A stretch of 34,673 nucleotides of DNA from Arthrobacter sp. APC 3897 (GCF_030407495.1 NZ_JASDDG010000039.1:1-34673); one strand, 5' to 3'; shown: positions 8,728-16,460, counted from the first letter of the stretch. Translations and numbers: made by a program. The notes: generated by a model not told the origin, from the letters alone.

Positions 8728-8733
8728 GGCAGG

Positions 8734-9126
8734 GTGAATCTGCGCCAGCTGCTGAACATCATGAACCTGACCACGCCGGCAGGGCTGTTCCTCGCCCGTG
8801 CGGGCCGCTGCACGGTGAAGCCGGCACCGGACGGCCTGCTGCTGGCCGGAGGCTGGACCTGGCCGCTGCCGCGGGCGGCCGCCTTCACCGTGGGCAATGT
8901 GATCCTGTACCGTTCCCGCGCCGCCCGGTTCTTGATGGATCCGGAGGGGCCCGGTCCCCTGCTGCGGCATGAGGCACGGCATGCCAGCCAATATGCCGTC
9001 CTCGGACCCGCTTTCCTCCCCCTGTACTTTGCCGCCGCCGGCCTGTCCGTGCTGCGGACCGGAAATCCGGCGTCGGGCAACATCTTCGAGCGCCTCGCCG
9101 GCCTGGCAGACGGCGGCTACCGCTAG
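8734..9126 (+). CDS. Small HExxH-motif protein, unknown function
   Basis: A 130-residue protein that I do not recognise by name. It carries a complete zincin-type motif H-E-A-R-H at about residues 78-82, within LLRHEARHASQYAVLG, followed by a hydrophobic stretch (LGPAFLPLYFAAAGLS) that could be a membrane or buried helix. The first 75 residues contain beta-like segments (TVKPAPDGLLLAGG, FTVGNVILYRS). HExxH suggests a metal-bound histidine pair and possible peptidase activity, but the protein is much shorter than typical metalloproteases, so it may only bind metal. The GTG start sits just after a -10 box and appears leaderless. The downstream radical SAM gene has its own LexA-type site, so the pair need not be co-regulated. 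Confidence 0.75.
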   Translation: MNLRQLLNIMNLTTPAGLFLARAGRCTVKPAPDGLLLAGGWTWPLPRAAAFTVGNVILYRSRAARFLMDPEGPGPLLRHEARHASQYAVLGPAFLPLYFAAAGLSVLRTGNPASGNIFERLAGLADGGYR

Positions 9127-9147
9127 CCGCACCATCTTCTCCATGGT

Positions 9148-9165
9148 TAGAACACATGTTCTAAT
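9148..9165 (+). promoter_or_regulatory. LexA (SOS) box upstream of the radical SAM gene
   Basis: TTAGAACACATGTTCTAA is an 18-bp inverted repeat with 8-bp arms. Its core GAAC-N4-GTTC matches the actinobacterial SOS box, and 14 of 16 positions (9149-9164) agree with TCGAACRYRTGTTCGA. It ends 7 nt before the ATG at 9173 and directly precedes the AGGAG ribosome-binding site, so bound LexA would block transcription. Confidence 0.75.
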
Positions 9166-9172
9166 AGGAGTC

Positions 9173-10234
9173 ATGAGATGGGAAGCGCAGGAACCAAAGG
9201 CGGCAGCCTCGCAGGATGCCCTGCTGGCCCTGCACGGCGTGGTCCGCAGCATCAAGACACCGGAGTTCGCCGGCATCACTTTTCACGAGGTGATTTCCAA
9301 ATCCGCGCTCAATAAAGTCGGCAAAACCTCAGGCATGCCCTTCGACTGGACCATTAATCCCTACCGGGGCTGCAGCCACGCCTGTGTCTACTGTTTCGCC
9401 CGGAAGACCCACACCTACCTGGATCTGGACAGCGGACTCGATTTCGACAGCCAGCTCGTGGTGAAGACCAACATCGCCGAGGTCCTGCGCCGGGAACTGG
9501 CACGTCCGTCCTGGCAGCATGAGCACGTGGCCATGGGAACCAACACCGACCCGTATCAGCGGGCCGAGGGCCGGTACCGTCTGATGCCGGACATCATCAG
9601 AGCACTGGCGGACTCCGGGACGCCGTTTTCCATCCTGACCAAGGGCACACTGCTGGCCAGGGATATTCCGCTGCTGAAAAGTGCCGGGCAGGATACCGAG
9701 ATTGGCATGGGGATTTCGCTCGCCCTGCTGGATCCGGAGCTGGCGCAGCGCGTGGAACCCGGCACTCCTGCACCCAGGGCCAGGCTGGAGCTGATCAGCA
9801 GGCTCCGCGAGGCAGGGCTACCCTGTTCCGTCATGGCCATGCCCATTCTGCCCTGGCTGACCGACGGGGACGAGTCCCTTGACGCCCTCTTCGGTGCACT
9901 GGCTGCTGCCGGAGCCACCGGGGTCACTGCCGGAGCACTGCATCTTCGACCCGGAGCACGGGAATGGTTCCTCGCGTTCATTGCCCGCGAGTATCCGCAT
10001 CTGTCAGGGAAGTACGCCCGGCTTTACGGCGGCGGAACCTATGCCTCCAAGGAATACCGGCAGTGGCTTGCCGGCCGGGTCCAGTTCTTCAAAAAGAAGC
10101 ACGGCTTCACCTCGCGGGCCCGGTTTCTGCCGTCCCGGAGCGCCGCGGACACCGGCCCGGAGAAACCAACCCGTGTCGCTGGACCATCCCGGGCCGCTGA
10201 GGCCTTGGCCCCCGCTGCGCAAACACTGTTCTGA
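9173..10234 (+). CDS. Rv2578c-family radical SAM protein (SplB-like)
   Basis: A 353-residue cytosolic radical SAM enzyme related to spore photoproduct lyase. The 4Fe-4S cluster motif CxxxCxxC is C67-C71-C74 within GCSHACVYCFARKTH. Typical family blocks follow: GTNTDPYQRAEG, the FSILTKGTLLARDIPLL region, MGISLA and MPILPWLTDG. The mycobacterial homologue Rv2578c is, as I recall, part of the LexA regulon, which agrees with the SOS box just upstream. I chose ATG 9173 because AGGAG (9166-9170) precedes it and because MRW is the usual opening of this family. A longer in-frame start at 8969 would run back through the upstream gene. The C-terminal 35 residues are disordered. Substrate is unknown; a role in DNA damage response is inferred from the family and the box. 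Confidence 0.9.
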   Translation: MRWEAQEPKAAASQDALLALHGVVRSIKTPEFAGITFHEVISKSALNKVGKTSGMPFDWTINPYRGCSHACVYCFARKTHTYLDLDSGLDFDSQLVVKTNIAEVLRRELARPSWQHEHVAMGTNTDPYQRAEGRYRLMPDIIRALADSGTPFSILTKGTLLARDIPLLKSAGQDTEIGMGISLALLDPELAQRVEPGTPAPRARLELISRLREAGLPCSVMAMPILPWLTDGDESLDALFGALAAAGATGVTAGALHLRPGAREWFLAFIAREYPHLSGKYARLYGGGTYASKEYRQWLAGRVQFFKKKHGFTSRARFLPSRSAADTGPEKPTRVAGPSRAAEALAPAAQTLF

Positions 10235-10280
10235 GCTGTGCCTGATCTGAACTGCGGCTGATCCGAGCTGCGGCTGATCT
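10233..10280. repeat. Three tandem 16-bp repeats between convergent genes
   Basis: Units at 10233-10248, 10249-10264 and 10265-10280 follow the pattern GARCTGYGSCTGATCY, with a few substitutions. They begin inside the radical SAM stop codon and fill most of the 80-nt gap to mutT. A weak stem (AGCCGG 10294-10299, CCGGCT 10306-10311) lies just beyond and may help termination. Confidence 0.7.
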
Positions 10281-10314
10281 AAACCGGCAGCTGAGCCGGG
10301 TCCCGCCGGCTGCT

Positions 10315-10749
10315 TCACCGCCGGAGGGCCGTGTCCAGCATGGCTTCGACAATCGGCAGGTCCGCAGGGATCCAGGCAAGAGACTGCAGCTCCCCGGGAT
10401 CAAGTGCCACCCACCGCAGTTCATCGTGATCCTCAAGCGGGGCCGGAGTGCCTTCGGTGACCTCGGCAAGCCACACCCGCATGGCAGCCTTCGCGTTCAG
10501 CGGCCACCCCTGAACGCCCGGTCCGGGCACCTCGGCTCCGAGCCGCACCCGGACGCCGAGCTCCTCGTGCAGTTCCCGGTGCAGCCCTTCCTCGCAGGTC
10601 TCACCCGCTTCCACTTTGCCGCCGGGGAATTCCCACATGCCTGCGAACTGTTCGGGGGCAGTGCGCCGGGCGGCCAGCAGTTTCGTGGGGGCAGCCAGGC
10701 TGTCCACGAGGGCGGCACCAACGACTTGCTTCACTTCGGAAATAGACAC
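10315..10749 (-). CDS. MutT-type Nudix hydrolase
   Basis: A 144-residue Nudix pyrophosphatase with a complete Nudix box at residues 44-66: G44, E50, R58-E59, E62-E63, G65. The sequence before it (LLAARRTAPEQFAGMWEFPGGKVE) is the MutT/CTP-pyrophosphohydrolase type. The probable role is removing oxidised nucleotides such as 8-oxo-dGTP, though substrate cannot be told from sequence. The GTG at 10747-10749 lies 6 nt after a TAGACT -10 box, so the message is probably leaderless and monocistronic. It converges on the radical SAM gene. Confidence 0.9.
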   Translation of the reverse strand: MSISEVKQVVGAALVDSLAAPTKLLAARRTAPEQFAGMWEFPGGKVEAGETCEEGLHRELHEELGVRVRLGAEVPGPGVQGWPLNAKAAMRVWLAEVTEGTPAPLEDHDELRWVALDPGELQSLAWIPADLPIVEAMLDTALRR

Positions 10750-10755
10750 GGAAAG

Positions 10756-10761
10756 AGTCTA
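10756..10761 (-). promoter_or_regulatory. -10 box of leaderless mutT-like gene
   Basis: On the minus strand TAGACT is followed by CTTTCC and then the GTG start. This TANNNT-N6-GTG layout leaves no room for a Shine-Dalgarno site. No clear -35 is visible. Confidence 0.55.
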
Positions 10762-10934
10762 CGGGCCGCTCTGGACTAAGCTGGTGCTGACAGCGCTGTT
10801 GCGGGAATCCCGCCCGGCACCCGGAGGCCATCGGCCCGGGGCCCTGCGCATCCTTCGCCACATTCTTTGTTTCGGCGCCTGCACCCTGCGGGCACCGGCC
10901 TCCCGCTTAACTGCATCCTTCCCGAAAGAGTTCA

Positions 10935-12179
10935 ATGTCTTCAGCACCCGCGCTTAATGCCAAGCGGGCTTCCCTGGCCATCTTCGCCCTCGCGGTGGGC
11001 GGGTTCGCCATCGGCACCACCGAGTTCGCGATCATGGGCCTGCTGCAGGAGATGGTCACCGACCTGGGCATTTCCGTGCCTGCGGGCGGCCACGTCATTT
11101 CGGCTTATGCCCTGGGCGTGGTGGTGGGGGCACCCGTCCTGGCTGCCGTGGGCGCACGGATGCCCCGCAAAAAGCTGGCCGTGGGCCTGATGATGCTTTT
11201 CGCTGTCGGAAATCTTTCCTCGTTTTTTGCTCCCGACTACCAGTGGCTGCTGGTCAGCCGCTTCATCTCCGGCCTGCCGCACGGCGCCTTCTTCGGCGTC
11301 GCCGCCGTCATCGCCGCCTCGCTGGTGGCTCCCACCCGCCGCGCCCGCGCCATCTCCATGGTGATGCTCGGCCTGAGCATTGCCAACGTCGTCGGCGTCC
11401 CGTTTGCCACGTGGCTGGGGCAGCTGGCCGGGTGGCGCTGGATGTTCGTCCTCGTGGGCCTGATCGGGCTCCTCACGGTCATCCTGATGATGCGGTTCGT
11501 TCCGCATCAGGCAATTCTTCCGGGAGCCAGCATCCGCCGTGAGCTGGGGGCCCTGCGCCGGGTGCAGGTGTGGCTGGCCCTGCTGGTGGGCACGGTGGGC
11601 TTCGGCGGGTTCTTTGCCGTGTATGCGTACATCTCGCCCACCATGACCAATGTCGCGGGTTTCGATACCGGCCTGCTGCCGTTGATCGTCGGCCTGTACG
11701 GCCTGGGCAACGTGGTGGGCAACATCGCCGGCGGACGGCTCGCGGACCGCAACGTCATGGGCAGCATTTACGGGATCCTGGCGGGTACGGTCCTGATTCT
11801 GGCTTCGTATGCCTGGCTCGTGCAGTACAAGGCCGGTGCGCTCGTCCTGGTCTTCCTGGTCGGAACCATCGGGTCCATGCTGGTTCCGCCGCTGCAGACG
11901 CGCCTGCTGGATGTCTCCCCCGATGCCCAGTCGCTGGCGTCTTCCCTGACCCACTCAGCGTTGAACATGGCCAACGCCCTCGGCGCACTGCTGGGCGGGC
12001 TCGTCATTGCCTGGGGCTGGGGCTACCGCTCCCCCGCCGTCGTCGGCGCCGTCCTGGCCCTGATGGGACTGGGCATCGCCCTGATCAGCGGCCGGCTGGA
12101 TCGGAAGAATCCGCCGCAGCCTGCTGCGGCGGACGGTCAGCGTACACATCCGGTTCCAGATAGATCAGCCGCACAATAG
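10935..12179 (+). CDS. MFS efflux permease (DHA1/AraJ-like)
   Basis: A 414-residue integral membrane transporter with about twelve hydrophobic segments. The first helix carries GTTEFAIMGLL, characteristic of the AraJ/YdhP-like sugar and drug efflux branch of the DHA1 family. A conserved loop GARMPRKK follows helix 2, and the helix 4-5 region has SRFISGLPHGAFFGVAA. It should export a small molecule by proton antiport; the substrate is unknown. The ATG at 10935 has a GAAAGAG RBS (10923-10929). The last 32 codons overlap tail-to-tail by 95 nt with the cation-transporter pseudogene on the other strand. This hydrophilic tail (PPQPAAADGQRTHP) may be a read-through addition. Confidence 0.88.
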   Translation: MSSAPALNAKRASLAIFALAVGGFAIGTTEFAIMGLLQEMVTDLGISVPAGGHVISAYALGVVVGAPVLAAVGARMPRKKLAVGLMMLFAVGNLSSFFAPDYQWLLVSRFISGLPHGAFFGVAAVIAASLVAPTRRARAISMVMLGLSIANVVGVPFATWLGQLAGWRWMFVLVGLIGLLTVILMMRFVPHQAILPGASIRRELGALRRVQVWLALLVGTVGFGGFFAVYAYISPTMTNVAGFDTGLLPLIVGLYGLGNVVGNIAGGRLADRNVMGSIYGILAGTVLILASYAWLVQYKAGALVLVFLVGTIGSMLVPPLQTRLLDVSPDAQSLASSLTHSALNMANALGALLGGLVIAWGWGYRSPAVVGAVLALMGLGIALISGRLDRKNPPQPAAADGQRTHPVPDRSAAQ

Positions 12180-12940
12180 GAACCGCTTCCCGGATCCGCT
12201 CCTCCGCTGCGTTGATGGCTCCGGCAATACGCGCACCCGTTTCATTCCGGTCAACGGAAATCTTTGCGGCCACCAGCAGTTCCTCGGGCCCCAGGTGCAG
12301 CGTCTTGAGGTGGATGATCCGGGTTCCGTCCGCGGTGAGGGCCGCCTCGATGCGGCGGGTGTCGTCCGCGGCGGCTGATTCCCCCAGGAGCAGCGATTTT
12401 GTCTCCACTGCCAGCACAGCCGCAATGGCCACGGGCAAAAGGCCGATCATGGCTGTTCCTGCGGCATCCCAGGCTCCGTTGCCGGTGATCAGGGCCAGGC
12501 TCACGCCGAACAGCGCGAAGAGCAGTCCGAGCAGTGCGCCGAAGTCCTCGAGCAGAACCCCTGGCAGTTCCGGCGCCTTCGCGGTGCGGACAAACTCGAC
12601 CCAGGACTTCCTGCCGCGGGTACGGTTGGATTCGCGCATGGCTGTCCGGAAAGAGAAACCCTCGGCCAGGATCGCACCAGCCAGGACGGCCAGCGGCACC
12701 CACCGTCTCTGGCCCTCGATCGGATGCGGATCCTGCCACTTGGAGTATGCCTCATACAGGGCGAAGAGGCCGCCCACCAAGAGAAGAACCTGGTTGCCGG
12801 AGGCTGCAAATCGAGTGAATCGCTTCGGCGAGCATTGACGAAGAACGCGTCAGGACAAAGGCAAGGAACTTCAGGAACGCAATGACGAGGTTCGCGGTCA
12901 GAGCCGCAACCACCGACTTATTACCGCCGCTGGCAGTCAT
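12085..12940 (-). pseudogene. Broken cation diffusion facilitator (CDF) transporter
   Basis: The start (ATG 12938-12940, MTASGGNKSVVAALTANL, then SSSMLAEAIHS) is a typical CDF N-terminus, but the frame fails. After residues HSI the sequence resumes as AASGNQVLLLVGG only in the next frame, pointing to a 1-nt insertion near 12803-12815. It then runs straight into GGLFALYEAYSKWQDPHPIE. In family members the two parts are separated by about 35 residues (the basic loop with HPFGYGRER and helix 3), so roughly 105 bp seem deleted at about 12769-12778, between two VGG-encoding stretches. The metal-site Asp of the HSxxD motif also reads Ala. The remaining 230 residues are intact, with TKSLLLGES, LHLGPEELLVAAKI and YLEPDVY. 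A frameshift alone could be a sequencing error; the deletion is less likely to be. Confidence 0.8.
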
Positions 12941-13119
12941 AACGGTACCCGTTTCACACGTATGGTTTCCCCGTCATCCGGGGAGTCATCCTGCGGCCGT
13001 GCTACCGGCAGGCAAGGGTACTTATCAGCCGCGAACGGCGCCGCCGGGGTCCTAGCCGTTCAAAGGATTCGGGCAGTGCTCCTGGAACCGGGCAGCGGTT
13101 CAGGGATTCAGGCTGTGCT

Positions 13120-14061
13120 TCAGCGGTTTTGTGCACGCGCCGAAGCGTACAGGCACACGGTGGCAGCGGTACCCACATTGAGGCTTTCTGCACGGCCGTA
13201 CACGGGCACCGCAACGCGGTAGTCGGCGTCGGCAAGCTGCGCGTCGGACAGGCCCTGGGCTTCATTGCCGAACAGCCAGGCCGTGGAGTTCTCCAGGCGC
13301 GGCTGGGAAGCGCCGGGGGCGGCGCCGGAAGCCGCGGCAGGACCGTCGTCGTCGGACCCGGTGTGAGCCGGAGCAAGGCACCGGATGGCACTTTCATCCT
13401 GCAGCCGGTCCAGGTCAACATTGCCGTATCCGTCGGCTGCCAACACGGTCAGGCCGTGGGCGCGGAAGGCTGACATCAGGAAGTCGAACTCGACGCCGGT
13501 GACTACCGGCAGGTGAAACAGGGAGCCTGCAGTGGAGCGCACGGCTTTGGGGTTGTGTATGTCCACGCTGGAGGACGTGAGAACCACGGCGTCGGCACCG
13601 GCTGAATCGGCGGCACGGAGGATGGTTCCGGCATTGCCGGGGTCCCGGACTTCGCACAGAACGGCGATCAGGCGGGCTCCGGAGGCCAGCACCTCATCCA
13701 GATCGTAGTCCTGGATACGGCACACTGCCACGATCCCCTGCGGAGAAATGGTGGTGGCCATCGCGCCGATGACTTCATCCGTGGCCAGCCGCAGCGACAC
13801 ATCTGCGGCTAGGTCCGACAGTTCGGGCAGCCGTTCCAGGCATGATTGGGTGGCAAAAACTTCAAGCACGACGCCGGTGCCGCCGCTTTGGACGTTCGCC
13901 CGGTGGGACAGCAGCGCCTCGCGGACGGCCTGCGGACCTTCGGCGACAAAGCGTCCGGTCTTTAAACGCGCTGGGCGCCCGGCCAGCTTCGCAACATCCC
14001 TGACCCGATCTGCTCGGGGATTGGACATTAACGGAGCCGGCGGGCGCCCATCGATACTCAT
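13120..14061 (-). CDS. TrmH/SpoU-family RNA 2'-O-methyltransferase
   Basis: A 313-residue SPOUT enzyme expected to use S-adenosylmethionine to methylate the ribose of rRNA or tRNA. An N-terminal substrate-binding domain includes GRFVAEGPQAVREAL (about 36-50). The knotted catalytic domain shows the three SpoU motifs: RDPGNAGTILRAADSAG, WLFGNEAQGL and VPVYGRAESLNVGTA. An Ala/Gly/Asp-rich insertion of about 30 residues (HTGSDDDGPAAASGAAPG) precedes motif 2. ATG 14061 lacks a good RBS; an internal ATG twelve codons on (MSNPRADRV) is an alternative. It sits 20 nt after rplT on the same strand and is probably the last gene of the infC operon, a common actinobacterial arrangement. Confidence 0.92.
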   Translation of the reverse strand: MSIDGRPPAPLMSNPRADRVRDVAKLAGRPARLKTGRFVAEGPQAVREALLSHRANVQSGGTGVVLEVFATQSCLERLPELSDLAADVSLRLATDEVIGAMATTISPQGIVAVCRIQDYDLDEVLASGARLIAVLCEVRDPGNAGTILRAADSAGADAVVLTSSSVDIHNPKAVRSTAGSLFHLPVVTGVEFDFLMSAFRAHGLTVLAADGYGNVDLDRLQDESAIRCLAPAHTGSDDDGPAAASGAAPGASQPRLENSTAWLFGNEAQGLSDAQLADADYRVAVPVYGRAESLNVGTAATVCLYASARAQNR

Positions 14062-14081
14062 GATCGGCTAATAACCGATTT

Positions 14082-14738
14082 CTAGCCCTGGAACTTCTGG
14101 CGGGATTCTCCGCCAGCAGGCTCCAGGCCGGCAGCCTTGGCTGCTTCCACGGAGTTGAACCAGTACTCAGCAACGGTCTGCTCGTACCAGGTGGAACCCG
14201 GAACGTGGTACTTGCCGGAGCCCAGGTTGCCCTTGATGACAAAGCCCTCGGGAGCGTCGCCCTCGGAGGCCTTGAAGCCACCCTGAGCGTCAGCAACAGC
14301 AGCGGCCGGCTTGGCAGCCTTGGCCGGAGCGGCCTTGGCGGCGGGGGCCGGAGCAGCAGCAACGGCCGGAGCCGAGGTGTCGGACGGCAGAGCGTTCTTG
14401 GCGATCTGGACCAGCGTGGCGAACGCGGCGGCGTCGTTGACGGCCAGTTCGGCCAGCATGCGGCGGTCAACCTGGATCTCAGCGGCCTTGAGGCCCTGGA
14501 TCAGACGGTTGTAGGTCAGGCCGTTGGCGCGGGATGCAGCATTGATGCGCTGGATCCACAGGCGACGGAAGTCACCCTTGCGCTTGCGGCGGTCGCCGTA
14601 GCTGTACACAAACGAGTGCAGCAGCTGCTCTTTGGCCTTACGGACCAGGCGTGAACGCTGTCCGCGGTAACCCTTGGCGCGCTCGAGAATAACCCGGCGC
14701 TTCTTGTGGGCGTTTACCGCCCGCTTCACACGTGCCAC
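14082..14738 (-). CDS. rplT: 50S ribosomal protein L20 with C-terminal extension
   Basis: The first 118 residues are a complete L20 ([49 protein letters not shown]). L20 binds 23S rRNA early in 50S assembly and represses its own operon in other bacteria. The usual length is about 120 residues; this protein has 218. The extra part is an Ala/Pro/Lys-rich linker (about 119-150) and a compact domain at about 160-210 with [28 protein letters not shown] and [11 protein letters not shown]. It resembles the small domain appended to other ribosomal proteins in Micrococcales. The GTG start has an AAGGAG site 8 nt upstream. A 20-nt gap separates it from the methyltransferase gene. Confidence 0.97.
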   Translation of the reverse strand: MARVKRAVNAHKKRRVILERAKGYRGQRSRLVRKAKEQLLHSFVYSYGDRRKRKGDFRRLWIQRINAASRANGLTYNRLIQGLKAAEIQVDRRMLAELAVNDAAAFATLVQIAKNALPSDTSAPAVAAAPAPAAKAAPAKAAKPAAAVADAQGGFKASEGDAPEGFVIKGNLGSGKYHVPGSTWYEQTVAEYWFNSVEAAKAAGLEPAGGESRQKFQG

Positions 14739-14823
14739 GTGCGTACTCCTTCAGATAAATCTTCCGTGCACCGCGAGGTGCTCTTGCCTGGTACTCAGGC
14801 CCGGAAAAGCTTGGTGGGGTGAC

Positions 14824-14843
14824 GGCGGCCCGGACGGGCCGCC
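14824..14843 (-). other. Hairpin in the rpmI-rplT spacer
   Basis: A perfect 8-bp stem (14824-14831 with 14836-14843) has a GGAC loop. No U-tract follows on the minus strand, so it is more likely an mRNA stabilising or L20-related regulatory structure than a full terminator. Confidence 0.5.
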
Positions 14844-14859
14844 TGTCGAGGGGAAAAGA

Positions 14860-15054
14860 CTAGATGCCCAGCATCTTCTTGATGACCTTGGCATCTGCCG
14901 GGGCAACAAGCTTGTCACTGGCGAGGCGGCGCGTCAGCGTGGACGGCTTGTGCTCGAGGTAGTGGCGGCGGTTGGCCTGCTGGCGCTTGAGCTTGCCGGT
15001 TCCGGTCAGCTTGAAGCGCTTCTTGGCGCCACTGTGGGTCTTCATCTTCGGCAT
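14860..15054 (-). CDS. rpmI: 50S ribosomal protein L35
   Basis: A 64-residue basic protein of the large subunit, complete and of standard length. The opening [20 protein letters not shown] and the block RRHYLEHKP are characteristic. The start codon is preceded on the minus strand by AAAGGAGA with 9-nt spacing. It lies between infC (115-nt gap) and rplT (121-nt gap), the conserved order of this translation operon. Confidence 0.98.
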   Translation of the reverse strand: MPKMKTHSGAKKRFKLTGTGKLKRQQANRRHYLEHKPSTLTRRLASDKLVAPADAKVIKKMLGI

Positions 15055-15077
15055 GACTACCGATCTCCTTTAGGTTT

Positions 15078-15097
15078 CCGCGGGCCTGGACCCGCGG
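15078..15097 (-). other. Hairpin in the infC-rpmI spacer
   Basis: CCGCGGG (15078-15084) pairs with CCCGCGG (15091-15097) around a 6-nt loop. It lies just upstream of the rpmI RBS on the minus strand. Without a U-tract it is not a convincing terminator; it may protect mRNA ends or be part of L20 autoregulation. Confidence 0.45.
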
Positions 15098-15169
15098 GGC
15101 TTTGGGCACCTTTACAGATGCCAGGGGTTGTTACTGGACGCCGGGACGTCCTGCAGGAAAAGCTGAGGC

Positions 15170-16210
15170 TTACTCTGCAGTTCCGGGCTTGCTCTGGCTT
15201 GCTGCGCCCCGTGAAGGAGCAGCCTTGCCAGCAGGTTTGGGCGCAGCAGCCGGCTTGGGCCGGGCAGCGGGCTTCGGTGCAGGCTTCATTGCCGTGGGCT
15301 TGGGCACTGCGGCCGGCTTCGGAGCGGCTGCAGGCTTGGCTTCAGCGGCTGCGGCCGGAGCTGCAGGCGTTTCAGCTGCCGGCTGCGGAGCCGGAGCCTT
15401 GGCAGCAGCAGCTGCGCGGCGTGCGTCGGAAGCGGCCTTTTCGGCTGCTGCCTGTGCCCGCTTCTCCGCCATTTCCTTGTCAGCCTTTTCCTTCTCTGCG
15501 CGGGCCTTGTCGGCCTCCGCAGCGGAGGAACCCAGCCGCAGACCGTCCGGAAGGAGGTCTGCCAGGCTCTGCGTCATGGGCGCCTTGTTCTCGGCGGAAG
15601 TATCCACCCGAGCAGGAGCCTCGCCGTTCTTGGCTGCCTCGTTGGCTGCCTTGGCGTCGGCGCGCTGTGTTGCACGGCGTGCTTCGGCTTTGGCTTCGGC
15701 CTTGTTCTTCAGCGGGCCGATAACCATCACCATGTTGCGGCCGTCGATGCGCGGGGTGGACTCAACTACGCCCACCTCGGCTACGTCTGCTGCAAACTTG
15801 TTCAGCAGCTTCATGCCCATTTCCGGACGCTGCTGTTCGCGGCCGCGGAACTGGATCATGGCCTTGACCTTGTCACCGGCTGCGAGGAAGCGCATGGCGT
15901 GCCCGCGCTTGGTTTCGTAGTCGTGGGTGTCAATCTTCAGACGGAACCGGATTTCCTTCAGCACGGTGTTTGTCTGGTTCTTGCGTGCCTCACGGGCCTT
16001 GACGGCGGCTTCGTACTTGTACTTGCCGAAGTCCATTAGTTTGCACACCGGAGGCTTAGCCTGCGGTGCCACCTCAACAAGATCCAGGTCGGACTCAGCA
16101 GCGAGACGCAGGGCGTCTTCGATACGGACAACCCCAACTTGTTCTCCAGCCGGTCCTACCAGCCGCACCTCAGGGACGCGGATTCGATCATTGATTCTTG
16201 GCTCGCTAAT
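15170..16210 (-). CDS. infC: Translation initiation factor IF-3 (AUU start)
   Basis: IF-3 keeps the 30S subunit free and checks initiator tRNA and start codon. I place the start at ATT 16208-16210: AGGAG lies about 8 nt upstream, and the reading gives the canonical opening [14 protein letters not shown] before [14 protein letters not shown]. An AUU start is the known autoregulatory feature of infC; the next in-frame GTG (16168) would remove the conserved first 14 residues. The core (about 1-190) contains [25 protein letters not shown] in the linker region and the C-domain [18 protein letters not shown]. The total is 346 residues, against about 180-200 usual. The remaining 150 are an Ala/Lys/Pro-rich tail with a [19 protein letters not shown] helix. 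First gene of infC-rpmI-rplT. Confidence 0.96.
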   Translation of the reverse strand: MSEPRINDRIRVPEVRLVGPAGEQVGVVRIEDALRLAAESDLDLVEVAPQAKPPVCKLMDFGKYKYEAAVKAREARKNQTNTVLKEIRFRLKIDTHDYETKRGHAMRFLAAGDKVKAMIQFRGREQQRPEMGMKLLNKFAADVAEVGVVESTPRIDGRNMVMVIGPLKNKAEAKAEARRATQRADAKAANEAAKNGEAPARVDTSAENKAPMTQSLADLLPDGLRLGSSAAEADKARAEKEKADKEMAEKRAQAAAEKAASDARRAAAAAKAPAPQPAAETPAAPAAAAEAKPAAAPKPAAVPKPTAMKPAPKPAARPKPAAAPKPAGKAAPSRGAASQSKPGTAE

Positions 16211-16460
16211 GTTGCAGCTCCTGTTTGATTCAAAACGGCTACCGCCTGCAACTGAAGAAGGCCCCCAATTGCACGCGCAATCAGAGGCCTCGAGGGGTCG
16301 GCGGGTGCCGCATCAGCAGCAACCTCCCGGATTGATGAGCCAGGCAATGCCTGGCCCGCCACCGGGGGCCGACCATACCCGGCAACTCTGCTTCTGCACA
16401 GGCGCCCTAAGGCACGTGGACTGAAGATTCAGGCTGACGCGGGTGGGAGGAGTCTCCGCT
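16211..16460 (-). promoter_or_regulatory. Structured infC leader
   Basis: The untranslated leader of infC is about 250 nt and holds no gene. Reading the minus strand, it contains a 7-bp hairpin (16339-16345 with 16349-16355, 3-nt loop), a possible long-range pairing of 16368-16374 with 16296-16302, and then the attenuator-like hairpin at 16260-16289. Such leaders in other bacteria respond to L20 or IF-3. I cannot tell which ligand acts here. Confidence 0.5.
16260..16289 (-). terminator. Attenuator-like hairpin in infC leader
   Basis: On the minus strand a 13-bp stem (three G-U pairs) with a GCGU loop is followed by TTCTTC. It lies about 50 nt before the AUU start codon. The position inside a leader suggests premature termination control, not the end of a transcript. 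Confidence 0.55.

Noticed and set aside
8469-8733. T-box riboswitch or Phe leader peptide before pheS
   Set aside because: No T-box-like bulge sequence, no run of Phe codons, and no terminator hairpin could be found.
10941-11954. Minus-strand 337-codon frame across the MFS gene
   Set aside because: Extreme His/Gln/Asp/Gly content is the usual mirror image of a hydrophobic transporter; no start context.
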